Assembly (NCBI GenBank): GCA_963766365.1
Contig: CAVXZK010000003.1
Location: 186,001 to 250,000 of the forward strand
Length of the DNA stretch: 64,000 nucleotides
Source of the DNA: JALORV01 sp963766365
GTDB lineage: Bacteria; Pseudomonadota; Gammaproteobacteria; Burkholderiales; Burkholderiaceae_F
Reading direction: 5' to 3'
Part shown: positions 20,836-30,894 of the stretch, piece by piece
Position numbering within the stretch: position 1 is the first letter of the stretch
Layout: every line of letters begins with the position of its first letter
Translations under genes and position numbers: made by a program
Notes under the pieces: model-generated
Seen by the model: only the letters and a program-made list of their open reading frames with translations
The model's database searches: none
What the model was told of the DNA's origin: nothing

Positions 20836-21696
20836 TCAGACGTAGTTGCCCACGAGCGAGGCGACTTCTATCAGCAGGATCATGAAGAAGAGCCGCACCA
20901 GACCGCGCAGTTCGGCACTGGTGCGAAGGCGCGGGTTGGGCCGATCGTAGAGAACCGAGGCGATCGGAATCAACCCCACCGCGAGGCTCAGGCCCAGCGT
21001 CTTCAGCGTGAAGATCAGCGAGAGTGCCGGGCTGAACACGCGACCAAACGTCCGCGTGTAACTCGCAATTCCGCCCGCGGTGAAGCCATGAACCCAGACA
21101 TAGGCCAGCGCGGCGGCGACGACGCAGCTCACTGCCGCCAGGAGCAGCACGGAGAACGTACCTGACACGACGCGCGGCAGGATCTCGCGCTGCAGCGGCT
21201 CGGTGCGGTTGGGAGACGTTCCATCGAAGGCGCCGCGCTCGTGCAGCACCGCAATTTCCGCCGCGTTTGGCAGTGCGCAGCGCAGCGCCACGAACATCGC
21301 TGCCGTCAGCGGGATCAACTCGAGGACCAGCACGCGCACGACCATTTCGAGCGCGAAGCGCGACAGTCCGTAGCTCACCGATGTCACGACCACGATGTGG
21401 ATGATCACCAGGCTGATGATCGACGTCAGCAGGGTGAACCAGAGCAGAATCGGAGCCGTGTCCTTGACCAGGTGCCGCGCCAGCGCCGCGAGATTCGGTC
21501 CGCGGTAGCTCGAAGGGGAAAACGCGAGGACCAGCAGCTTGGCGCTGAACAAAATGATCCGCCCCCATCCGGCGAACCAGTCGAGCGCGGACCGTCCCAG
21601 GTCGGACAGCGCGCCCCATGAGGAAGCCAGCGAGGTCATGGGAGCGATCATAGGGGGCACGCGAGTGTCGCTCAGTCGCCTGTACACGTCTGTCAT
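20836..21696 (-). CDS. MlaE-family ABC permease
   Basis: A permease of up to 286 residues with about five to six hydrophobic helices, matching the MlaE family (ELIPLTAAMFVALRCALPNAAEIAVL corresponds to the conserved central helix and coupling region). Together with the MCE protein and lipoprotein downstream it should form a lipid transporter. No ABC ATPase gene lies in the unit, where one normally sits between permease and MCE gene, so the ATPase must be elsewhere or the system is atypical. The start is uncertain: ATGs at 21696, 21651 and 21639 are all without a good ribosome binding site. Confidence 0.8.
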   Translation of the reverse strand: MTDVYRRLSDTRVPPMIAPMTSLASSWGALSDLGRSALDWFAGWGRIILFSAKLLVLAFSPSSYRGPNLAALARHLVKDTAPILLWFTLLTSIISLVIIHIVVVTSVSYGLSRFALEMVVRVLVLELIPLTAAMFVALRCALPNAAEIAVLHERGAFDGTSPNRTEPLQREILPRVVSGTFSVLLLAAVSCVVAAALAYVWVHGFTAGGIASYTRTFGRVFSPALSLIFTLKTLGLSLAVGLIPIASVLYDRPNPRLRTSAELRGLVRLFFMILLIEVASLVGNYV

Positions 21697-21820
21697 GAAG
21701 CGTGACTATGATTGTCCAAGGGGCGCTCGTATCTGAAGCCGAGAGCCGATCTGCATCACAATGGACAATTCCCCGGCGTTCGCCGGGCCTCGAAGGTCAA
21801 CTCAACGGAAGGGGTGGCAC

Positions 21821-22090
21821 ATGAATTTCATCATCTGGCTCGTGGTGGGTGGCCTGATCGGGTGGGTTGCCAGCATGATCATGAAGACCGACGCGCAGCA
21901 AGGCGTGTTCCTCAACATCATCGTAGGCATCGTCGGCTCGATGTTGGGCGGGTGGCTGATTTCGCCGCTATTGGGCGCAGGAACCGTCAATCAGGGCGAC
22001 TTCAGCCTCGGCGGCCTGATCGTGTCGCTCATCGGCGCGGTCATCCTGCTGGCGATCGTCAACCTGTTCCGGCGCGGCAAGGTGCGCTGA
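21821..22090 (+). CDS. GlsB/YeaQ/YmgE-family membrane protein
   Basis: An 89-residue inner-membrane protein with three hydrophobic segments and the family's glycine-rich pattern (VVGGLIGWVASMIMK, then NIIVGIVGSMLGGWL). Homologues are stress-induced in enterobacteria and called transglycosylase-associated, though no enzyme activity is established. The ATG at 21821 follows AAGGGGTGGCAC and matches the family N-terminus; the in-frame ATG at 21761 would add an unrelated polar stretch. It is monocistronic between divergent and convergent neighbours. Confidence 0.88.
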   Translation: MNFIIWLVVGGLIGWVASMIMKTDAQQGVFLNIIVGIVGSMLGGWLISPLLGAGTVNQGDFSLGGLIVSLIGAVILLAIVNLFRRGKVR

Positions 22091-22102
22091 GATACGGCTT
22101 CG

Positions 22103-22132
22103 GCCCCGGCAGCGCTGTGCGCTCGCCGGGGC
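22103..22132. terminator. Hairpin between convergent genes
   Basis: GCCCCGGC at 22103-22110 pairs perfectly with GCCGGGGC at 22125-22132, and AGCGC/GCGCT can extend it inside. It occupies the 46-base gap between the YeaQ-like gene and the convergent ABC exporter. There is no T-run, so its strength as a terminator is doubtful. Confidence 0.45.
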
Positions 22133-22136
22133 GGGT

Positions 22137-23921
22137 TCACGCCGCGAATTGCAGTGCGGCCAATCGACCGTACAGGCCGCCGCGGACGATCAACTCCGCG
22201 TGTGTGCCCGCATCGACGATCCGTCCGTGATCGAGCACGAAGATGCGGTCGACGCGCTGTACGGTCGCGAGCCGGTGCGCAATGACGATCGTCGTGCGGC
22301 CGCGCATGGCTGTCTCCAGCGCTGACTGCACCGCGCGCTCGCTTTCGGCGTCGAGCGCCGAGGTGGCTTCATCCAGCAGCAGCAGCGGCGCGTCCTTCAG
22401 GATGGCGCGCGCAATGGCGAGTCGCTGGCGCTGGCCGCCGGACAGGCGCAGGCCGCGTTCACCTACCTCGGTGTCGTAGCCCTGCGGCAGGCGCAGCACG
22501 AACTCCTCGACGCGTGCGGCTTGCGCGGCCAGCCGCGCCTCCTCGGCCGTGGCATCGGGCCTGCCGTAGCGGACGTTGTCGAGCACCGAGCCCGAAAAGA
22601 TCGTGGCCTCCTGGGGCACCACCGCGATGTGGCGCCGCAGTTCGTCGAGCGCGAGGTCGCGCACGTCCACGCCATCGACCCGCAGGCGGCCACTGGTGAT
22701 GTCGTAGAAGCGCTGCAGCAACTGGAACACCGTGCTCTTGCCGGCCCCGGACGGCCCTACCAGTGCGACGGTCTGCCCCGGTTCGATCGCCAGCGTGAAG
22801 TCACTCAGTACCGCCTGTTGCGCACGCGACGGGTAGTTGAAGCTGACGCTCTCGAACTGCACGTGCATGCCGCCCGCCACGCGGGCCAGGGGACGCGGCA
22901 GGTCTGGCGAGTGGATCGGCGAACGGGTATGCAGCAGTTCCATCAACCGCTCCGTTGCGCCCGAGGCACGCATCAGCTCGCCCCAGACCTCGGCGAGGAC
23001 GGCCACGCTGCCAGCCACCACCATGATGTAGAGCGCGGTCTGGCTGAGTTCACCGGCGCTGATACGTCCTGCCATGACCGCCTGCACGCCGCCGTACAGG
23101 CCGTAGAGCAGCGAACCGAAGACCCCGACGATCAGGAACGCCGTCAGCAGGGCGCGCGTGCCGGTGCGCCGGATCGACGTCGCGAACGCGCGCTCGTTCG
23201 CCTCGGAGAATCGGCGTGTCTCGGCGCGCTCCTGCGTGAAGCTCTGCACCACCGGAACCGCGTTCAGCACTTCGCCGGCGATCGCGCTGGAATCGGCGAT
23301 GCGATCCTGGCTCGCGCGCGACAGCCGCCGCACGCGCCCGCCGATCAGCATGGCGGGTGCGACGACCAGCGCGATGATGCCGACGACCGTGAGCATCAGC
23401 CGCGGGCTGGTCGCGATCAGCATCGCTATCCCGCCGACGAACAGCACCGCGTTGCGCAGTCCCATCGAGATGCTCGATCCGACCGCGTTCTGGATGACGG
23501 TGGTGTCGGTCGTCAGTCTCGAAAGGACCTCACCGGTCTTCAGGGTCTCAAAGAACTGCGGGCTCTGCGTCAGCACGTGCGAGTAGACCGCATGCCTCAG
23601 GTCGGCCGTCACGCGTTCGCCGATCCACGTGACCATGAAGAAGCGTGCCGCGGTGAACACCCCGAGCGCCACCGCGACGGCGAAGAGCAGACCGAAGTGG
23701 CCCCGGATCGCGACCAGCTTGTCGCCGAGCTCACTGCCCGCCGGCATGGCCAGTCCGTTGTCGACCAGCAGCCGGACCGCATACGGCATGGCCAGCGTTG
23801 CGCTTGCTGCGAGCACCAGGAACAGCAACGCGATCGCCACCTGCCGTTTGTAGGGTGCGATGAACGGCAGCAGGCCGCGCAGCGGCTGGAGCTTCTTCGG
23901 CGCAGTCGCCGGATCAGCCAT
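22137..23921 (-). CDS. ABC exporter, permease fused to ATPase (MsbA-like)
   Basis: A 594-residue half-transporter. The N-terminal six-helix exporter domain covers about residues 20-320, and the nucleotide-binding domain has Walker A GPSGAGKST, the signature LSGGQRQRLAIARA, Walker B LLLLDEATSALD and the H-loop IVIAHRLATV. It works as a dimer exporting lipids, peptides or drugs. The domain order and NBD resemble the MsbA / multidrug B1 group. It is followed eight bases downstream by the MAPEG gene on the same strand order (MAPEG is upstream in transcription), so the two may be cotranscribed. Confidence 0.92.
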   Translation of the reverse strand: MADPATAPKKLQPLRGLLPFIAPYKRQVAIALLFLVLAASATLAMPYAVRLLVDNGLAMPAGSELGDKLVAIRGHFGLLFAVAVALGVFTAARFFMVTWIGERVTADLRHAVYSHVLTQSPQFFETLKTGEVLSRLTTDTTVIQNAVGSSISMGLRNAVLFVGGIAMLIATSPRLMLTVVGIIALVVAPAMLIGGRVRRLSRASQDRIADSSAIAGEVLNAVPVVQSFTQERAETRRFSEANERAFATSIRRTGTRALLTAFLIVGVFGSLLYGLYGGVQAVMAGRISAGELSQTALYIMVVAGSVAVLAEVWGELMRASGATERLMELLHTRSPIHSPDLPRPLARVAGGMHVQFESVSFNYPSRAQQAVLSDFTLAIEPGQTVALVGPSGAGKSTVFQLLQRFYDITSGRLRVDGVDVRDLALDELRRHIAVVPQEATIFSGSVLDNVRYGRPDATAEEARLAAQAARVEEFVLRLPQGYDTEVGERGLRLSGGQRQRLAIARAILKDAPLLLLDEATSALDAESERAVQSALETAMRGRTTIVIAHRLATVQRVDRIFVLDHGRIVDAGTHAELIVRGGLYGRLAALQFAA

Positions 23922-23928
23922 CAGCGCG

Positions 23929-24327
23929 TCACCACAGCGGCGAGGTCAGTACGCCCCAGCTCGCGAGGACCATCAATGTGCCCCACGCGAGGAACGCGAC
24001 GACGAAGGGAGTTCCACGGGACTTCGGGTTGCGGGCGTAGGCCACGGCGTACCAGATGCGTGCCACGACCCAGACCGCGCCGATCGCCGCTGCGATGCGA
24101 GGGCTGAAGTAGATCGCTGCCAGCCACATCGCCGGCAGGAAGATGACGACGTTTTCGAGGGTGTTCATCTGCACGCGGAAGGCTCGCTCGAAGCCCTCCG
24201 GTCCGGTCGTGGCCGGCGCGTTAATCTTGTACCTGCCGCGCGCCACGCCGACATACCAGGCGCAGCCGAAGAGCAGTGTCAGCGTGGCGAGCGTGATCAA
24301 CGCCGGCCAGTGCATCGTGGTTCCCAC
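23929..24327 (-). CDS. MAPEG-family membrane protein
   Basis: A 132-residue integral membrane protein with four predicted helices. It carries the MAPEG fingerprint around FRVQMNTLENVVIFLPAMW, including the Arg and Glu used for glutathione binding in microsomal glutathione transferases. Bacterial members are thought to have glutathione transferase or peroxidase activity; the substrate is unknown. It lies seven bases upstream of the ABC exporter and is transcribed with it. Confidence 0.87.
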   Translation of the reverse strand: MGTTMHWPALITLATLTLLFGCAWYVGVARGRYKINAPATTGPEGFERAFRVQMNTLENVVIFLPAMWLAAIYFSPRIAAAIGAVWVVARIWYAVAYARNPKSRGTPFVVAFLAWGTLMVLASWGVLTSPLW

Positions 24328-24384
24328 CTAAACCTCCCTCTAAGTCGCCACCCAAGCGTAGCGGTGTTTCGATGGGCTCTTGCG

Positions 24385-25464
24385 CTACAGCCGCATCGGC
24401 GCGACGTAACCGGTCATCTCGAGGTAGCCGCGGCCCACGCGCTGACCGCCTTCGAGCAACTCGCTCGCGCCCTCCCAGTACACGGCGCCGGCGGACGCAC
24501 GCGAGTCGAGCTCCTGGTCGTTCATCAACGGACGCGTCTCGAACCGGCGGTCACCGACGACGATGCGCTGCGCCACGGGATAGCTGGCATTGGTGCGCGG
24601 CGAGCGCCAGGTCGAGACGGGTTCAAACCGCACGGCTTCGCTACCGAACGTACGCACCGCGCCGCCAGGCGAGCGCAGGGACGCATAGGCATGAACGATG
24701 TTCCCATCGTTCTTCGAGCGGATCTGGAACGCCGTCAGTGCGGTGCCGTCGGCAAGGTTCATGCCGATCCAGTCCCAGCCGACGGCGTCCTCGGCAAGCA
24801 CGCTGCTCGACCATTCGTGATCGAGCCAGCCGCTCCCTGTCGCTTCCCGCACGGTGCCGTCCAGTCGCAGGGTGGCGCGTATCGCCAGCTGCGGCTGGCT
24901 GTAGTAGAAGCTTGCCTGCTGCGTCAGCGGTCCTTTCTGCGAATAGCCGTCACGGCCCTGCAGCAGCAGAGGCTGCGTCGGGAGTGCGACCAGCGCAAGG
25001 TCGAATCCGCGCGCCGGAATGGCACCGCGGTACTCGCCGCTGTCAGCCTCCCGTACGAAAGTCCGGCGATCCAGTCGCACGTCGGTGTCGGCTGTGGCGG
25101 CATCGACCAGGCCAAAGCCGACGCGCTGCGCGCGCTCGTCCTTCAGCAGTACTCCGCGCGCAGGGTCGGCGATGGCGGCGTGCGCAATGATCAGTTGCTG
25201 CGGCGAGAAGCGACTGTCGCTCGGCGCGACGGTGGTCCGCACGCGGAAAAATGTCAGCTGGAACCCGAGCGACTCGCGCCCGGGCATGTCGAGGAACCCC
25301 GTCAGGTACCACCACTCCGTGCGGTACTCCGGATGGGCGCCGTGGTCGCGAGGAAAAACCAGGGGCCGCGGTGTCACCCGCGCGTACTCGACCTCCGCCC
25401 GCGCGCTTCGCCCGAGCGGAGCGGCGCCAGCCGCCAGCAACAACGCACGCCTGCTAATCCGCAC
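24385..25464 (-). CDS. AttH-like lipocalin-fold exported protein
   Basis: A 359-residue protein of the AttH / CrtC-like (carotenoid 1,2-hydratase) family with a double beta-barrel lipocalin fold. Diagnostic segments are RTEWWYLTGFL near residue 50, SFYYSQPQL and WLDHEWSSS with WDWIGMNLADG. The GTG at 25464 is chosen because it follows GGAAGGGATGG and opens a twin-arginine-like signal (ISRRALLLAAGAA), so the protein is probably exported by Tat. It is the last gene after a LolD-type ATPase and an FtsX-type permease, the order of attEFGH-like systems. The enzyme activity, if any, is unproven. Confidence 0.85.
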   Translation of the reverse strand: MRISRRALLLAAGAAPLGRSARAEVEYARVTPRPLVFPRDHGAHPEYRTEWWYLTGFLDMPGRESLGFQLTFFRVRTTVAPSDSRFSPQQLIIAHAAIADPARGVLLKDERAQRVGFGLVDAATADTDVRLDRRTFVREADSGEYRGAIPARGFDLALVALPTQPLLLQGRDGYSQKGPLTQQASFYYSQPQLAIRATLRLDGTVREATGSGWLDHEWSSSVLAEDAVGWDWIGMNLADGTALTAFQIRSKNDGNIVHAYASLRSPGGAVRTFGSEAVRFEPVSTWRSPRTNASYPVAQRIVVGDRRFETRPLMNDQELDSRASAGAVYWEGASELLEGGQRVGRGYLEMTGYVAPMRL

Positions 25465-25602
25465 GACCCGCCATCCCTTCCGCCGCTGCTTGCATTGCTG
25501 CCTTTGTATTCGCACGAAGCGCCGGGCCGCTCCCAAGCGTCGTGCGCACTTCCATCGCGCGAGGTGCACGTGCGACGCGCAGCGCGTACACCGAGCGCGC
25601 CA

Positions 25603-28151
25603 TCACCAATCTTCGCTGACCGCGCGCACGGCCTCGCCCGAGGCGGCGCGTCTTCCGGCGAGCAATGCGGTCAGCGTCGCGGTTGCAAGCAGGGCGGCGA
25701 TGAGCAGTGCGATCAGGCCGACCGGGACATGGAGTTCCATCGTCCAGTGAAACGACTGCGGGTTGATCACACGGATCAGCACCAGCGCCACCGCAAATCC
25801 GACCGCAAGCCCGCTCGCGATGCCGAGCAGCGTGACCAGCAGCCCCTCGATCGCGAACTGTCCGAGGATCTGCCCGCGCGTGACGCCGAGGTGGCGCAGC
25901 ATGCCGAATTCCTTGCTGCGTGCCAGCGCCTGCGATGAGAACGTGGCGGCAATGCCGATCAGCCCGATGATGATGGCGGCCACTTCGAGCAGGTAGGTCA
26001 CCGCGAAGCTGCGGTCGAAGATGTCGAGGCTCAGGCGCCGGATCTCGCCGGGCTGCAGGAACTCGGCCTGGTCGCCGATGTCGAGCCGGTCGCGCACGGC
26101 GTCGATGACATCGTTGGGCCGCACGCCTGGCGCCAGCCACAACGCGGCATCGGTCCGGACGGCATCGCCGGTGATGCGTAGGTAGTCGGAATCACGCAGC
26201 GCAATCGCTCCGCTCTGGCGCGCATAGTCGCGCCAGGTGCCGACGACCAGGAACTCGTGCTCGGCACCGGCCAAGGGTATGCGAACGCGCTCGCCTACGT
26301 CGACGCCGTACAGTTCGCTCATCGGCTCGCTGATCCAGGCCGGCGGCGGATCACCGGCGTTCCAGCCGATCGCACGCCCGATCAGAGGCAGTGCCGGGCG
26401 CGCTACCTCAAGTGGGCGAATCAGCAGGGTCACGGGTGGCCGCGCTGGGTCGAGGATCACGCGGGCAAAGCGCGAGAACTCGGCGCGCTGCACGCCGGGG
26501 GCGGTGGCCAGGATCGCGCGGTCGCGTTCCGAGAAGTACGCCGTCGTTGTCGATTCGCCGCGGCTGCCGGCCCGCACGTAGAGGTCGGCCGGGAGCACCT
26601 GGCCGAGCCAGACATCGAGCGATTGGCGGAAGCTCGTCACCATTGTTGCCATCGCCACCATCAGCGCAAAGCTCGCGACGATGCCGGCGAGCCCGATGGC
26701 TGCGCCGGCCGGTGCCTGGGCCAGCCGTGTCGTCGCGCCCAGCCACGGCACGCTGCGCGAGGCCCGGCTGGCATGGCCAAGGCGCTCGAACACCGCGTGC
26801 GCAACGCGGGGCTGAAGCATGATCGCGCCCACCAGCAGCAGGGCCACCGCGACGTAGCCGAAGATCGGCAGGTCGCCCAGCGGCGGCAGCAGCGCGGCTC
26901 CCGCGCCGAGCGCAAGCACCAGACAGGCCGGCCACAGGGCGCCCGCGAGTGGCTTCAGTGCGTCAAGTTCGGATCCGGCCTTCAGCGCCAGCGCCGGCTC
27001 CACGCGGGCGGCCTCGCGCGCCGGACCCCATCCTCCGGCGATCGCCGCGACGATTCCGAGGACGAAGAAGGCAGCGGTCCAGCCGGGGCTGATCCAGAGG
27101 CGCGCCTGGGCGCCAGCGAAGAAGCCGCTGCCGAGATCCCCGCCCAGCGTCGCGAGTGCGGCCGCGGCCAGCCCGAGTCCGAGCGCGATCCCGAGCGCCG
27201 AGCCGATCACTCCCGCAATGGCGGCTTCGCCGACCAGCCAGCGCTGCAGCTCGCCGGCTGTCAGTCCGCTGATGCGCAGGAACGCCAGCTCGGTGCGGCG
27301 CGCGACCACGGCCTGCGCCTGCAGCGAGAACACGAGGAACGCGCCGGTGAAGAGTGCGACCAGGGCCAGCACGTTGAGATTGACCCGGTAGGCGCGCGAC
27401 ACATTGGAAACGCGCTGCGCCGCTTCGTCCGGCGTGCTGACCGTCACGCCAGGAGGCAGCAACGCCGCAATCCGGTCACGGGCCGCCGCCGGACTGGCGT
27501 TCGGCGCAACCTTGACGTCGATGCGATGCAGGCGTCCGACCTGCTTGAACCGCGTCTGCGCCGCGCCGATGTCCAGCACCGCCACTTCGTCGCCGACTCT
27601 TGCACGCGGCAGGCGTCCCGCGATGCGCAGTTCGACGGCGTCCGGACCGACCTGGAACTTGAGCGAGTCGCCCGGCGCCACACGAAACCGCTCGAGTGCG
27701 GCGGGAGACAGGTACAGGCCATCGTCGAGCAGCGCAAACGTCTCGCGGTCCTGCGCCTCCGGTTCGCCGATCAGGGCGGGCGAGAACTGCGCCGCGCGGA
27801 AGACATCGACACCGATGACCTTCAGGGTTGCGAGCCCCGCGCTCGAGCGCGGCATCGTCGGCACGGGCGCCTCGACCTCAACGATCGGGCTCGCCGTGTC
27901 GACTTCGGGCAGCGCCGCGATGCGCGCATACAGTTGCTCGTCGAAGCCGAGCCGTCCGCCGCTGACCGAGAAGTCCGCCTCGCCGAGCACATGGCGCACC
28001 GCGCCGGAGAACTCGTCGAGCGCGGAGGCGTTGATCAGGTTGATCGCATAGCCGAGCGCCACGCCGACCGCAATCGCGATGATCTGCACGATTGCCCGCA
28101 GCGGGTGGTGGCGCGCGTAGCCGCCGGACAGGTGCGCGAGCAGCCACGTGA

Positions 28152-28155
<4 letters not shown>
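25603..28155 (-). CDS. FtsX-type ABC transporter permease
   Basis: An 850-residue permease with two FtsX domains and about ten membrane helices: one near residue 25, three around 260-370, further helices around 400-490, and the last three after residue 720. Large extracytoplasmic domains lie between them, as in LolC/E, MacB and AttF/G proteins. Such permeases act mechanically on lipoproteins or periplasmic substrates instead of moving ions. It overlaps the ATPase gene by four bases (ATGA) and precedes the AttH-like gene. A fused two-domain form would replace separate AttF and AttG subunits. Confidence 0.88.
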
Positions 28156-28826
<671 letters not shown>

Positions 28827-28833
28827 GCAGTCG

Positions 28834-28839
28834 ATTCTA
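28834..28839 (-). promoter_or_regulatory. -10 box of a possible leaderless promoter for the LolD-type gene
   Basis: TAGAAT on the minus strand is separated from the ATG at 28826 by seven bases, CGACTGC, with no ribosome binding site. The same arrangement occurs before thyA and dnaE in this window. Confidence 0.45.
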
Positions 28840-28885
28840 CGGGTGGCCATCTGCGCGCCTTGCGTTGCTGCGAGGTCGCGGTGAC

Positions 28886-28891
28886 TACAAT
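28886..28891 (+). promoter_or_regulatory. -10 box for threonine ammonia-lyase
   Basis: TACAAT matches five of six consensus bases and lies 33 bases before the proposed TTG start of the threonine ammonia-lyase. A TTGCTG at 28865-28870 is a candidate -35 but the spacing of 15 is short. Confidence 0.45.
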
Positions 28892-28924
28892 CGGGTCCCG
28901 ATTTGGTCACCGTGTGAGCCTCGA

Positions 28925-30139
28925 TTGAGCGACGTCGTCAGCCTGGGTGCGATCCGCGCCGCCGTCGAGCGCCTGCGCGGTCACGTCGAGGAGACGCCGT
29001 GCGTGCATTCGCGAACGTTGTCGCAGATCATCGGGGCGGAGGTCTTCCTCAAGTTCGAGAACCTGCAGTTCACCGCCTCGTTCAAGGAACGCGGCGCCTT
29101 GAACAAGCTGTCGCTCTTGACTCCGCAGCAGCGGCAGAGCGGGGTGATTGCCGTCTCGGCGGGTAATCACGCCCAGGGCGTGGCCTATCACTCTGAGCGG
29201 CTCGGCATCCCGGCCGTCATCGTCATGCCCCGCTTCACGCCGATGGTGAAGGTGGAGCGCACGCGTGGCTTCGGCGCCGAGATCATCCTGACCGGCGACA
29301 CCTTTGACGATGCCCGGCAGGAAGCTTCATTGCTGGCCGCGCGTCGCGGGCTGACGATGGTGCACCCCTACGACGATCCCGACGTCATGGCCGGGCAGGG
29401 CACGATCGCGATCGAGATGCTGAGGCAACAGCCGGAGCTCGACTGCCTCTGCGTAGCCATCGGCGGCGGCGGGCTCATATCCGGCATCGCGACGGCGGCG
29501 CGGGCGCTGAAGCCCGGCATTTCGATCATCGGGGTCCAGACCGACCAGTTCCCGTCGATGTACGCGGAGTTCAAGGGCGTCGAGATGCCGACCGCCAACG
29601 CGACGCTTGCGGAAGGCATCGCGGTCAAGCTGCCCGGCGAGCTCACGCGCGCGATCGTCAAGAGACTCGTCGATGACATCGTGCTGGTCTCCGAAGGCGA
29701 CATCGAGCAGGCTATCGTCATGCTGCTCGAGATCGAGAAGACGGTCGTCGAGGGTGCCGGGGCGACCGGCCTGGCCGCGCTACTCCGACATCGCGAACGC
29801 TTCGCCGGACGCAAGGTCGGGCTGATCCTCTGCGGCGGCAATATCGATCCGATGGTCCTGGCGGACATCATCGAGCGCGGCATGGTTCGCGCCGGCCGGC
29901 TCGCGCGCATCCGCGTGCACACACGCGACGTGCCGGGTGAACTGGCCCGCGCCGCCACGCTCATCGGCCAGGCTGGCGCCAACATCGAGGAAGTCGAGCA
30001 CCAGCGGGCCTTCACGACGCTGCCGGTGCAGAACGCCGAGCTCGAGTTCGTGCTGCAGACGCGCGGGCCGGAGCACATCGAAGAAGTCCTGCGCACATTG
30101 CGGGATGCCGGCCTGTACGCCGAGACGCACCCCTACTGA
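28925..30139 (+). CDS. Threonine ammonia-lyase with C-terminal ACT domain
   Basis: A 404-residue fold-type II PLP enzyme that deaminates threonine to 2-oxobutanoate. The PLP lysine is Lys54 in TASFKERGALN, and the phosphate-binding glycine loop is SAGNHAQGVAYH / IGGGGLISG. A single ACT domain occupies the last 80 residues (LARIRVHTRDVPGELARAA), as in the short ilvA/tdcB-like form; biosynthetic IlvA of enterobacteria has two and about 510 residues. The TTG at 28925 is preferred because the in-frame sequence upstream overlaps the promoter. It adds a second threonine-degrading enzyme to the window's aldolase. Confidence 0.9.
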   Translation: MSDVVSLGAIRAAVERLRGHVEETPCVHSRTLSQIIGAEVFLKFENLQFTASFKERGALNKLSLLTPQQRQSGVIAVSAGNHAQGVAYHSERLGIPAVIVMPRFTPMVKVERTRGFGAEIILTGDTFDDARQEASLLAARRGLTMVHPYDDPDVMAGQGTIAIEMLRQQPELDCLCVAIGGGGLISGIATAARALKPGISIIGVQTDQFPSMYAEFKGVEMPTANATLAEGIAVKLPGELTRAIVKRLVDDIVLVSEGDIEQAIVMLLEIEKTVVEGAGATGLAALLRHRERFAGRKVGLILCGGNIDPMVLADIIERGMVRAGRLARIRVHTRDVPGELARAATLIGQAGANIEEVEHQRAFTTLPVQNAELEFVLQTRGPEHIEEVLRTLRDAGLYAETHPY

Positions 30140-30308
30140 AACTGTCTGACGTTTGATCGCGCACAAGCGCGCTCCACGCGCGGTGCGCCACGCCGGTGCA
30201 GGTCACGCATCGACGCTGTACTTGACGTCGAAGCAGCTTGTTCCAGATCATCGGCCGCTTCGAACGCGTCGCTACCGTATCGTGCAGATCAGTGAAGAGG
30301 GAGGCGGC

Positions 30309-30827
30309 ATGGTCGCAGCGCGAACCCCGAACGTGTCTCGTGCCGCAGAGCGACGCGCCGGCGGCGGCAGGGTCGTGAAGCGCAAGGCGAATTCGCGGAC
30401 ACCCAACTGGTCCGCGAAACTGCGGCCTGAACTCCAACCCGAAGTCGTTACCGACAGGCGCTTCGGTGATCGCCTTCTGCTGCCGACACCGCTGCTCGTG
30501 GCCGAAGAAATCGCTCGCGTGCCGGCCGGCGCGACGCTCTCGGTTTCGCAGTTGCGCAGCCGGTTGGCCAAGCGTTTCGGGGCTGAGCGCACCTGTCCCC
30601 TGATGACCGGCATGTTCGTCAAGATCCTGGCGGGGGTCGTTGCCGAAGATCTCGCGCAGCGACGCCAGCCACGCTGGCCGGTGTGGCGTCTGGTGAATGA
30701 CAACGGCACGCTGAGTACGACGTGGCCGCTCGGCGCGCTCTATCGCGCCACTCGGTTGCGCGAGGAGCGCGTGAAGCTCGGACGCAGGGCCGGAGCCTGG
30801 CAGGTCCTGCCAACCGAAGCGGGCTGA
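30309..30827 (+). CDS. MGMT-family-like small protein
   Basis: A 172-residue basic protein. After a lysine/arginine-rich N-terminus, residues about 50-150 resemble the helix-turn-helix half of O6-alkylguanine-DNA alkyltransferases as found in a group annotated as MGMT-family proteins: a LLLPTPLLVAEEIARVP segment, then ERTCPLMTGMF and PRWPVWRLV. The alkyl-accepting PCHR motif of true MGMT is absent, so repair by alkyl transfer is unlikely; a DNA-binding or alkyltransferase-like role is possible. The ATG at 30309 has AGAGGGAGGC before it; the frame is open further upstream. The assignment is by remembered family pattern and is tentative. Confidence 0.55.
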   Translation: MVAARTPNVSRAAERRAGGGRVVKRKANSRTPNWSAKLRPELQPEVVTDRRFGDRLLLPTPLLVAEEIARVPAGATLSVSQLRSRLAKRFGAERTCPLMTGMFVKILAGVVAEDLAQRRQPRWPVWRLVNDNGTLSTTWPLGALYRATRLREERVKLGRRAGAWQVLPTEAG

Positions 30828-30894
30828 CCACACCGAGAGTTATCCCGGGGTTGTCACACGGCGCCGCAAGGCGTCGTCGCTCGTAGACTGCGGC

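Noticed and set aside
25454..25601. 49-codon ORF whose ATG overlaps the stop of the FtsX permease
   Set aside because: Composition is like a shifted frame, it overlaps the start of the AttH-like gene, and nothing else supports it.
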